Origin: Pseudeuparius sepicola | Taxonomy: Eukaryota; Arthropoda; Insecta; Coleoptera; Anthribidae | Assembly: GCA_963920635.1 (NCBI GenBank) | Contig: OY987299.1 | Span: 121,521,373-121,585,372 of the forward strand | Length of the DNA stretch: 64,000 nt | Reading direction: 5' to 3' | Shown here: in pieces, positions 20,801-32,800 of the stretch | Layout of the letters: each line of letters begins with the position of its first letter | Numbering within the stretch: position 1 is the stretch's first letter | Translations under genes and position numbers: made by a program | Notes under the pieces: generated by a model | The model's database searches: none | What the model was told of the DNA's origin: nothing | Seen by the model: the letters and a program-made list of their open reading frames with translations, nothing else

Positions 20801-23800
20801 TAAACCAGGCCTGGAACGACCATCAAACGTCCATGGTTATGATCCGGGACATTCTCATGTACATGGACAGGGTATACGTCCAACAAAATGATGTCGATAA
20901 TGTTTACAACCTTGGATTGATCGTATTTAGAGATCAGGTACATTTCTATTTTTATTAGAATCGTACTGCCCTGTTTAATGAAAACGCCATAAAACGTTGT
21001 TTTGAGAAAATTGAGATTTTGTGTTTTGTCTCCTGCCATCGTTTTGTTAATTTATTTACAATCTTTGAAAAAAACTGCATATACGGCAATTTTATTATTC
21101 ACCTACTGACAAAATGTTAAACTGAATTACCGTATCTGGGAGATGGAAAACTAAAAACAGACAACATAGGTAAACAGAAAACCTATATTTAGGAATTTTT
21201 ATTGTTATAATATACAATATATCTGTTATATTGGTTAAATTTTCAAATAAAAAACTATAAAACCTTTAAACTTTGATCCTAACTTATTCATTCATTTTTG
21301 TAATATACCGTGTTTACTTATAAAAATTTTAATGTACGGATATTGACCTTGACAATTCACAAAGATCGTTTTGCCGTATATGCAGAATCTACAGATACGG
21401 CAACTGTTTCTAACAATTGTACTATACAGCAAAACACTAGCTAAATCCAAAAAACGCCTATACGGCAAACAAAAAAGTGATATACCATACCTATTGAAGT
21501 AAAATAAGTGCTTGGATAATCACCAGCAGAGTCCAATTTTGCTGTAAACGAACAAACATGAAAATGTTGGTTACGGCGTTTTCATTTAGCACGGCAGTGT
21601 CTTTTATTTAATTATGTAGATTTGGGATAGGGGGGAGACTTCTTCTTCAGCACTAAAAAATTACTTACAATGATTTTTATAAAAATATCGCCGTGAATTT
21701 GTACATTTCCACTCTAATATGAGTAACTAATGCCTGCATGTCATCCTCTTCGTAGATAAGGTAATTTTATTTCCTTGTTATCAACTTTAATTTAAATTTT
21801 GAATAAGACAATAATAGTTTTAATCTTGTGATTGTTTATGTACCTAATAGGCCAGTCCCCGGTCCTAAATAAAAATGCATTAATTTATACCACATCAATT
21901 ATAGAACACCCCAGCTAACCAACAACCGTTTTTTTTACGTCAAAAAACCTTTATAGTTATAACTCCATAACGTTAGGAAAATCACGTTAAACTAACGTTA
22001 TAATTATGACAAAAAGTCCGGTAGAGTGACGTTAATATCCTGACGTAGAAATAACCTCTTAAACTTAACGTAGATATAACCTCATAAAAAATAAAATTCG
22101 CACACCAACACCAGGGTTCGAACCTACCAACATCGGAATTAATGTCGACGCTCTTACCAACTAAGCTATCGAAGCACGTGAAAAATGTTGCCTAAAACAG
22201 TGTAAGCTAGAATCTTAATGACGTCACAGAAATAAATAGAAATAAAATAAAGGGTGCCTAAAAATTCATGTAATGGAGCGGACAAAGCCAAAAGGATCTT
22301 AATCGTCTCAGGAAAGGACTCTATTGTGATTTCCCAAAAACCTTGGTCCAAGTTTTATTATTCGGGAGTATCTGTACCGTAGTAATAACGTAATATTGAC
22401 CCTAGTTTTATTACTTATTTTTATTATGTCATTTTTGATGTATTTATTAAGTTATATTTCCGTAAATTGAGCTACGTATTTGTTACGTTATTAAAATAAC
22501 GCGTTATAGGTAATTTGTGGTTAGATGGGTATCGTAGTAATGACGTAATATTAACGCTACGTATTTTTTATGTTATAAAAATACGTTAAATTGACGTTAT
22601 ACATCAAATGTGGTTAACAATGCCGAAATAATGACGTTATTTTAACGCTACTCTAGAAACGTAATTTCTTTACGTATTTTTTATGTTATGAAAATACGTT
22701 AAATTGACGTTATACGTCAAATGTGGTTAACTGGGACATGGCCTCAGTCCGAACATTAAATTGTGGGGGACTTTTTCGTTATCTATAAAATTATAGAGGA
22801 AAAGTCACTGGCTGTGCTAATTTGTTTGGGAGGTATGTTGAATTGAAGTTTGGCCGTGAATGCTTAAAAAATCACCGAAGAATGCATTTTTTTGGCAAAG
22901 AGCACAATTTTTGATGCGCAGAGACCCAACTTCATGGCATTGTATCTGTGATTCTATTAATGGTATAGAGTTAACTTTGCGTTCATTTTGTTCGCTTTAT
23001 AGTCTAGTATAAACGAAATCTGTAGTTTCCTCAACCCAGTAGTTAAAAAAGTTACGAGTCTAAATACGAAAAATTGCATTTTATTTTCAAGCATTCAAGG
23101 TGAAATTGTGATTCACTGTCTATCCAAAATGAATTAGCGCAGCCAGTTTATTATTTTTTTAAATATTCTTAATAATTTTATAGAGAACAAAAAGTACCCT
23201 ATAGTTTGGGTCAGACGTAGAGGGCAAAATGTGAAAAATTGTATCTGTTTGCGATGTTCCCAATGCATTCCATTCAAGGTTAGAAAATGGAATGTTTCAA
23301 ATTCAGTTTGATATGAGACTACTTATTATAAATTAATGCATTTTTAAGTCGGTTATTTCGGTCTGATTATGGCATTTTCTTCCCTACCTACATGAAACAA
23401 CCAATATTTGTAAAGCTGCATGTGTTTTTAGCAAATCTTTAGCATCTCTATCAAAAATATTTGGCCTTTCGCTCATTAACAATTATGTTTTTGTAAGGTG
23501 GTGCGATATGGTTGTATCCGAGATCATTTACGAGAGACCTTATTGGATATGGTTATGAGGGAGAGACGGGGCGAGAAAGTTGATAGAATTTCGATTAAAA
23601 ACGCATGCCAAATGCTGATGGTGCTCGGAATCAATTCCAGATCTGTGTACGAGGAGGATTTTGAGACGCCATTTTTGAAACAATCTGCCGAATTTTACAA
23701 GGTACTGAATCAACTATTGCAGTGAGGAATGTTTGCTAGAAAGTATGCATGTTTTTTCTTTTTGCTTTTTCAATAATTTTGATCAGGGTTGAGATGATTA

Positions 23801-26800
23801 ATCAGTTGATTAAAATCATGATTTTAATCAAAGCGATTTTTTTAATAAAATCATTATTAAAATTAAAAAATAAAGGTAAAATCAGGATACTATATCTATT
23901 CATAGAAAGAAAGGCCTTAAAATCGTTTTGGATACAAAAACAAAACCTTGGCGAATTTTTATAATAACTTGCTCGGACAGAAGCAAAAATATTGCTGATA
24001 TTTAGAATATATTATGTGAGTGTCATTTATAAATTACAAGAAAAGGCGATAATGGGCAAACACTCAAAGTTAACAAAAAATAGCATGAAACATGTGTATG
24101 CGGTTACTAGTTTTTTCTTTTTGTTAACTTTGAGTGTTTGCCCATTATCGCCTTTTCTTGCAATTATTACATTTACACTCGCTAATCTTACATCCTTATT
24201 GTCATTGTATCTTGGGTTATGAAGATTTCCACGTGGGTCGCTTTAGCAGCCTCCGTGGCGATGTTAGTACAAGCTCTGAATTGGGGATGTGCTGACGGAA
24301 GCTGCAAATGTGCTGTTGGCTCCTGCCTGGACTTCATTTGTTGCTTCCCAAATCATACCTATCTTTTGATTTGGTTAATGTTACATCGTACTGATGATTG
24401 CCAAATAGCATGAAACACGTGTATGCGGTTACTAGTTTTTTCTTTTTGTTAACTTTGAGTGTTTGCCCATTATCGCCTTTTCTTGTAATTATTACATTTA
24501 CACTCGCTAATCTTACATCCTTATTGTCATTTATAAAGCCGAGCATTTTCTGCCAATGTTTGCAAGTTACGACGATGTCGCCACGCAAACGACCAGGTTA
24601 GGTTCTCTATTTTTTGTATTAGAAGGATTTTTTGAAAGTTTCATTTTTGTGAAATGCTGCTAAATTCCTTTTCAAGTAGGTGTTATAATAAATATTATTA
24701 TAAAAATTTGTTTTGCTTTGTTTTAAGGTTTTCTTTAAATGAATAAATATATTTTTAAGTTTTAAGTATCCTGATTTTTATAATGATTTTATTAAAAAAA
24801 TCGCTTTGATTATAATCATGTTTTTAATCCCGATTTTAATCAACTGATTTAAATAATCTCAACCCTCACCAGCCTTGACGAGCGAGCTTACCAACTGACA
24901 AGGCAAGCGCCGTTAGGTAGGGGTTTTAGTGGACGTTGGAAAATATTTTTTATTATTTTAGAATTTTTTTATTTTCATATTTATATTAAACTTGTTTTCC
25001 ACCAGTAGTTAATTTTTTACATCATGACTGAATCACTCTGTATAACAAGCAAAACAAATTATGAAGGATGACTTTTTTAAAAAATTAAAAACAAATTACA
25101 AGAATAGTTAAGTCCATCCATGGACACACTGTAATATATCAATCTGTTCAGAAAACGCTCCTGGATAAGAAAAGGTTCTTTCTGTATGGACTGCCATTTT
25201 AAGTGACTTCATGAAAACATTTTTCTAAAGTGGATTTAGCCTAACTGGTAAACTGCGCGTGCCTATGCACGCGTCATTTATTTCCTCATAGGTTCAAATC
25301 CCACAAGATGCAATTTCTTTTTTTTTATTGTCAAGAAAATACAGATTTTATTGTTTACTATTTTATTTTACCCAATAAAATCTTTATTTTTGTTGATAAT
25401 TAAAATGCATATTGTGGGATTTGAACCCACGATGAAATAAATTCTGATATGTTGTTCAGGGGAATTTTCTGAATAGATTAGTATATACAGGGTGTTAACT
25501 TTTAAGTGGACACAAATCAATAAAAAATTGATTTGTTGGGATATTTTCAAATTTTTTTTTATACAAACGTCTTCAAAATGCGCAACTTTCTACGTGAACA
25601 CATTTGTCAAATTGCAATTCCAGGGCCGGCTAAGATTTTTTTTAAACCCCGACTTTCACAAAATCTATTTAGGCATTTTTTTATTTAAAATCTGACCATA
25701 CAGCGTTAATCAGAACACCCCAAAACCCCCATATACCAAAGTTGAACAAAAAGTATACAGGGAGTTCCATTCTGAAGGGTGTCAAAATTGAGCAAAATAG
25801 AATTTTAAAGACATCTTGCGAGTCAAGTGTGCCATGGAATCCCTTCAAAACAGTAGCATGGTCAACAGGACCACTCAAAATGTTGGTGTGAAAAGATTTA
25901 CTACAAAAATATACAGGGTATTTTTCTCTGAGTCATCTCAAAATTCTGAATTTTTATGAAACTTTATACTGGTCAGGAGTGCTCTGGAATCATTGAAAAA
26001 ATATTAATAAACATAAAAGTAATTTATTTCTTTATAAAATGCCAACCAGCAAATAAAAGCAATTTAAATTATTGGACCTTTCTCAACAAAGTCACTGTCT
26101 AAGATGATACATTTTCTGTGCCTTTCCTGTTGTGGCACACCAGCCACCTTAACTGATATGGACTTACTGACTGGCAGGCTTCTGTATTTTTTAGATTTAG
26201 TTCGTTTATAGTGTGTGGAGCGGCTTTGATGTACTTGATTTTTGACTCGTATAAAATTCCAAAAATTCAGTAATTTGCGATGGCACAGATAAGAACACTG
26301 TACATTTTGTATTTGACCTTTGCACACCAATACCTTGAGTGGTCCTGTTGACCATTCAACTGTCTTGAGGAGATTCCATGGCACACTTCACTTGGCAGAT
26401 GCCTTGAAAATTCCTATTTTGCTCAACTTTGACACCCTGCAGAATGGAACTCCCTGTATATTTTTTATTCAAATTTGGTATATAAGGGTTCTGGGATGTT
26501 CTGATTAACGCTGTGGGGTCAGATTTTAAATAAAAAAATGCCTAAATAGACATTGTGGAAATCGGGGTTTAAAAAAAATCTTAGCCGGCCCTGGAATTGC
26601 AATTTGACAAAAAATGTGTTCACGTAAAAAGTTGCACATTTTGAAGACCTTTGTATCAAAATTTTTTTTTTGAAAATATCCCAACAAATCATTTTTTTAT
26701 TGATTTGTGTCCTCGGAGTAATTTGTATTTACACGCATATTTTTCGATTGAAAGTGTCCGCCGTCCGGGCTATAAAAAGCTACAAATTCGTGAGCGATCA

Positions 26801-29800
26801 TTTTGCGCAGAGGAATAGAGATAAAACTTTACGATTAATCCTTTACTCAATGCTTGTGTTTAAGATAAAATATTATTTATTTTGGAGAACAAGCAAATAT
26901 TATAACAGGAGGCCCTTTTCGAGAAGACCATGACTGTAAATTTTGTGTTTAATTGTGAATCTCCTCTTAATTTCTGTGGGCCCCCTTGCCATTGAACTCA
27001 AGATACCTGTTGATGTTTTCAACATTTGTGAAAATGAGATTCACTTCTAGTAGTTGAAATATGTTCTAGAGCGATAAACATTGTGCATTTTATTTCATTT
27101 CACTTAAACTGCTAGCAAAGAGATTGTACCAGCATACAATTTTTGTATAAAATACTGGCTGTTTTTCTGTAAATACTCGCTTATTTTTGATGTGTCGTTA
27201 AGGACAATTTGTCAGAATTTGAATCTTAATCTATATGCTATATTATAAATTTTTTAAAATATATCATCGGATGGATGTTCATTTATCAAAATACCTCCTT
27301 ATTTAGGTGGAAAGCCAGAAATTCTTGTCGGAAAACAGCGCATCCGTCTACATCAAGAAGGTTGAAGCTCGAATCAACGAAGAATCTGACCGCGCCAAAC
27401 ATTACCTAGACGAATCTACGGAGCCTCGTATCGTCGAAGTCGTTGAGGAGGAACTCATTAAGAAGCATATGAAAACTATTGTTGAGGTATTTGCTTTACT
27501 GAGCGAAACTTTGCTAGGCTTTCACTGTTTTATTTAGTGTAAAATAACTGCATATTTCGAAATGACCAAAAGAGTTCTATATCTACTTATTCTCTACTGT
27601 AGATGGAAAACTCTGGTGTTGTTCACATGCTGAAACACCAGAAGACCGAAGATCTGTTCTGCATGTACAAATTGTTTGGACGTGTAAACGACGGTTTGAA
27701 AACGATGGCCGAGTGCGTCAGCCAGTACCTACGCGAGCAGGGCAAGGCTCTGGTCCAAGAGGTATTTTATTGTTTTTCTCTGCAAGAGTGTTCATTTTTA
27801 ATGAACAAAAAAAAATCCCCATTTTAGGAGGAGCACCAGCCATCGACAAATGCCATATCTTTCGTGCAATCCCTGTTAGACTTGAAGGACGGCTTCGACC
27901 ACTTCCTGAAGAACTCGTTCAGCAACGACAAGATTTTCAAGCAGATGATCGCCTCGGACTTTGAGCATTTCCTCAACCTCAATCCCAAGTCTCCGGAATA
28001 CCTCTCGTTGTTCATCGACGACAAGCTGAAGAAGGGCGTTAAAGGGGTAACGTATATAATCTTGTAGAGATGGGTTTTGTCTTTTTTTTCGTGTAAACAT
28101 TTAATTACACCCGGTGTATTCTTATTTTTTTTCTTTAATTGTCACAGATTTGGAATGTGATGTCATTTGGTTCAATTTGATATCAAATAGATATATTTTT
28201 TTATTTTTGTTAGTAATGTAGTTTAGTTGTTCCGAAAAAGGCATCTTGTACCCTCATCGGCAAAGTTGGTCCATTTTCATTTAATTTCTAATTGGGTTTT
28301 TCACCACAGAAAACCTCAATCAAACTAATTAAAAGACAACTTTTTCAAGTTGCCAGGAAAATTAATAAAAGAACGAAACTTTGAATGTTAACTCAAAAAA
28401 TAACTTTAACAACTTTGTTTACTGACCTTTCGGAGAATAAATGTTCTTCCTATTGTCAAGTCAAAGTGAAATGACAGAATGATAAAAAATGTCAAGCCAA
28501 AGTGACATGAAGACAGAACAAACGCCACAAGCCGTACCAGTCCGTAATTCCTAGAATAAATGCCGATTCCTTAATTTTTCGTCTATTTCCCACTTCTTTT
28601 TTTGAGAATTGGTTGGGACCTATCCCACAAAATTCTATGATTATTATTAAGAGTGTTCACAAATTTTTTACTTTGAAATTTGATTTCTTTTTAAACAAAT
28701 GTTAAATGGCCTACAAGTCTCCCCAACATAGAACTTTCCGCATTCACAAGGAACTTTATAAAAGCAATTTTTTGAACTTTGTACCTCATTAAATAGCTTC
28801 ATTTTAACTAGCATCGATCTTAAGAGGGGGTTGCCGACAGCGAAAGTGACGTTAGATTTCGTATTTTTTTAAGTTGTATAGCATAAAATCTAATAACATT
28901 TTACCTGGCAAAAATTTAGTACAAACATCTCTGTCTTCATTTTAATCATAAGATCTTAAAAGCATATGCACTGGAATTATTATTTTTCCCAAGGTTTTCA
29001 TAACCTATAAAACAAAACGTTGCTTTTAAGATCTTATGATTAAAATGAAGACAGAGATGTTTGTACTAAATTTTTGCCAGGAAAAATGTTATTAGATTTT
29101 ATGCTATACAACTTAGAAAAATACGAAATCTAACGTCACTTTCGCTGTCGGCAACCCCCTCTTAATGTATTTTTGGATTTAAATACTGTTCTGATATTAA
29201 AGGGATTGCCTATTCAATTTGCTGGTAGGTCCATAAGATCTATTCGTCTAATTATATTGGCATTGCTGTTTTGTTGGCAATCCTGAAAAACTCACTCATT
29301 CAATAGAAAAACTGTTCTTCTTAAGAACTTGTTTGATATGTTTAATTTTCTCTTCAAATTTTCTGTTTTCTAGAACAAATTGTCTTAGCCCTGTCTTATA
29401 AACCTTTAATTACTCGTTTTTTAACACTAATATTATCATTGAAATTAAAATGGAGATATCTAAGAAAGGTAATTGATTATTATGTTATATTTCTAGGGTA
29501 AACTTAATAGAAGGTTCTTGTGAGTTTATACAATTTAATAATTAATTTAAATCATCTACTCCATCTTCCCATATAACAAATATGTCATCTACATATCTCC
29601 ACCAAACGTTAGGTTGGTGAAGGTGAACATATCTATACTAAAATCGAGCAATCCTTACCCTTGGCGTCAATAAAACCACGTGTTCAATAACGTTCCGCGA
29701 TTGGTCGGTAGGCTATAAAATTTCACCCGACTCGGCAACAGGGACTCGATCGCAAAAGCGTAGTTATGCGGTTTTATCTTGTTGTTTTCAGCTATTTAGA

Positions 29801-32800
29801 CACTGTCACAAATAATTTTATCGATGTTTTGAACCATTTTAATTAAGCCAATAATTCTTTTCCGAAATATTTTGATGTAAACAATTGTAAAACTAAAATT
29901 AAATAAAGGTTGTGCCTCAGTGCGGCCCTGGCGAATATCTCAACGCACGTGCTCTTGTTTACGCCAGGCGTACATACACACATACATACATGAACGCGCG
30001 TTGATGTAACTCTACACACATAGGTACTTGTGTTCAGTCTTGCTGCCCTCATCATCGGGCTTGCGGTTTTGTTTTGTCACCATGTCGAGTGAAGATGAAT
30101 TAAACTTAGTAGTAGTGGCGTGCGTTTGTGTTTTAAAAAAAAGATTTCTTCGAATCCTGAATTTTTTTGTTTCTCTACGAAAACTACCGCGAAGGCTATT
30201 TAGTTTTGTTTTAACCGTTTCTTTTGAAGCATTTTTTTTCAACTTCTTGAAGTTTCTCCAATAGCACTTTATAAGCTTCACTTTTTTTTGTCCCTATTCA
30301 TATACTCTATGACTTTGTTTTCCATAAACATGGATAAGCCTTGTATAGTTCGATACACTCTGTTATGAAGTCTTTAGAAAAACTTCTGATATCAGCCATT
30401 GTGTCCAAAACAAACTATGCACCACAAAAGTATAATAAAAATAAGCAACACCACTGGAAAAAGACTTCATACAAACACTTTTTTGTCTACACACCTGCAT
30501 ACATGTGCGCGCGTTTATGTACGTGCGTGAATAAATTCAGTCGTGAACAGTAAACAAGTGCGTCGGTCTTTTATTAGGAAAATTGCCTACACACTGGCGA
30601 ACATCAACGCGCGTGCATCAACGTGCGTTCATGTCTTAATACTTGTTCGCTCGTCTGTAGGCCCCTTTAGAGGTGCTCGATTTTAGTATAGGCAACTCAT
30701 TTTATTCAAAATCTCTGATGAATACATTGCTTACGAATGGTGGTAAAGGAGACCCCATAATAATAATAATAATAATAATACTTTATTTCTTAAGTTAAAG
30801 TGTACAATAACAGTACAGTAACCAAGAAAAGGTCAAGCTAAATATACCCACATAGTAAAACACATATTATAATAAGAACTCGTTGACAGAATAATGGACT
30901 TGCTCGACTAACATTTTCTTTAGACCATATTTAAACACTTTAAGATTGGGAGCATTACGCAGTGTCACAACAATTTGCACCCCATGTATTGAAAACTTTT
31001 CTGAAACATTGCTGTTCTATGCTGGAGAGGAACTAAAGCATCCCTGTCTCTTGTTGGATACGAATGTGAACTTTTACAGCTCAAAAATGCCGCCCTGTTT
31101 TTATAAACAAAGATGCACAGTTCATATATGTACACTCCAGCAAGAGTCAAAATCCTCAAATTTCAAAATGATTGTCTGCATGATTCACGCCAATTCAGAC
31201 CAGCAATGATTCTTACAGCATACTTTTGTAGTATAAAGACCCTATTAACATGAATATGAGAGCAGTTACCCCAATTCACAATGCCATAGCGGAGGTGACA
31301 GTGGAAATTTGCATAGTACAGACTGAGAAGAATGTGTTTACCACAGTGACTAGACATGAATTTAAGGGCATAACAACCCTTTTGCAGCCTTTCACACAAG
31401 CTGCTGATGTGAGGCTCCCAAGACAGCCTATAATCAAAAACAATGCCCAGCATCTTAACTGTTTCAACACTTCTGACACATCTATCAGTATCTCTAAAAA
31501 TCTCAAAATTATCATCATGATCCCTAAGTGAAAACTTCATTAATGCTGTCTTGCTCAAATTTAACATGAGTTGGTTTTTATCAGCCCATATGAGAATTTG
31601 ATTGTACACAGATTGCACCGAATCTATCAAAGCTGAGGGATCTCGGTTAGAAACAAGTATATTAGTATCATCAGCATAGGTAATCGTTTTGATAAGAGGT
31701 GAGAAGTCTGACAGATGCCGAATCAAGTCATTAGCATGCAATATAAACAATCAAGATAGCCATTCCAAATCACTTTTTTTTGCGCCAATAATACCTACCA
31801 CCTTCCAGATGTCCGAGCAAGATATCGAGCTGGTCCTCGATAAATCGATGGTGCTGTTCCGCTTCCTGCAGGAGAAGGACGTTTTCGAGCGGTACTACAA
31901 GCAGCACCTGGCCAAACGCCTGCTGTTGAACAAGTCGGTCAGCGACGACTGGGAGAAAAACATGATCTCAAAACTCAAAGTGAGTACCGTCGAAATTTCA
32001 AACTGCCGTCTTAAGAACTTTTAAAACGTAGGCGTGCGACCTTAACTGTAGCAAGTTTGAAGACATGGTAAAGAGTAAGGTGTTTATCGGGGACGTTCAA
32101 GACATGTTGTGACACTTTCCTTTGCTTGAGGTTCTGCAAAATTCTCATTTACCCATGAATCATTTGGCGTAAGCTTGCGATTTTCAATTTTTTATATTAT
32201 GTTGTGCCGACATACATACTCAACTTAAAATAATTTTGGTATGGGAGAGAGTAAACCCTGACAACAAAGATAGTACGATAAAAGTTGATGCTTCGATATA
32301 TGGTTAAATTGACTTTTTTGTCATATACGATGTTTCAGGATTCTTGAGTTTTGGGACACTGAAATTAATTTTCCCTGAGCAAAAATAATTACATTTTGAA
32401 TACTTGAAACATTTAAAGCCAAATTGGAGTAAGATATTTTTTCTTCCTGATTTTTTAATATGTTTGAGAGTCCCGAATGTTCTGCAGCACGTGACGTAGA
32501 AAAGTCAGCACTCCAAAGTACCTTAATCAGTCACTAGGTGGACAGTGCAGGCTTAATTATAACACTGCTTGTGGCTTTGGGATTTTGTAATTATTATCTT
32601 GACTGTATTTGGGATTAACGTGCGACTGGGATTGAACCTGCATATGGTAAGATATGAAGTACTACTTTAAAATAGTATAAATTGAATATTTAAATTGCTT
32701 AATACTTTTTAATCTTATTTACTCAAAATAAAAAATATCGAAGCACCATACACTGACACACCCCATGTGTCAGATGTCGATATATTGTGTCAAAACTTGG

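Larger units (their letters stand above)
20938..23497. other. Cul3 intron 3 (2.6 kb)
   Basis: Apart from the CCCAG-ended element (21910-22735) and its tRNA-like patch, this is AT-rich DNA with no visible exon. Confidence 0.6.
23702..27306. other. Cul3 intron 4 (3.6 kb), composite of TEs
   Basis: It contains the elements at 23784-24867, 25236-25440 and 25490-26716. The remaining ~1 kb is plain AT-rich intron with no exon seen. Confidence 0.6.
28047..31808. other. Cul3 intron 7 (3.8 kb), three mobile elements
   Basis: It holds a TTAA-flanked foldback (28824-29161), MITE A copy 2 (29636-30688) and an antisense LINE fragment (about 30757-31755). The rest (28.05-28.82 and 29.17-29.63 kb) is plain AT-rich DNA with no exon seen. 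Confidence 0.65.

Noticed and set aside
22107..22176. Functional tRNA gene on the minus strand
   Set aside because: A and B boxes are present, but the acceptor arm does not pair and the anticodon arm is poor; more likely tRNA-derived repeat.
30028..30281. Overlapping ORFs of 78 and 89 codons on both strands
   Set aside because: They lie within the foreign insert of MITE A copy 2, overlap each other antiparallel, and show no motif.
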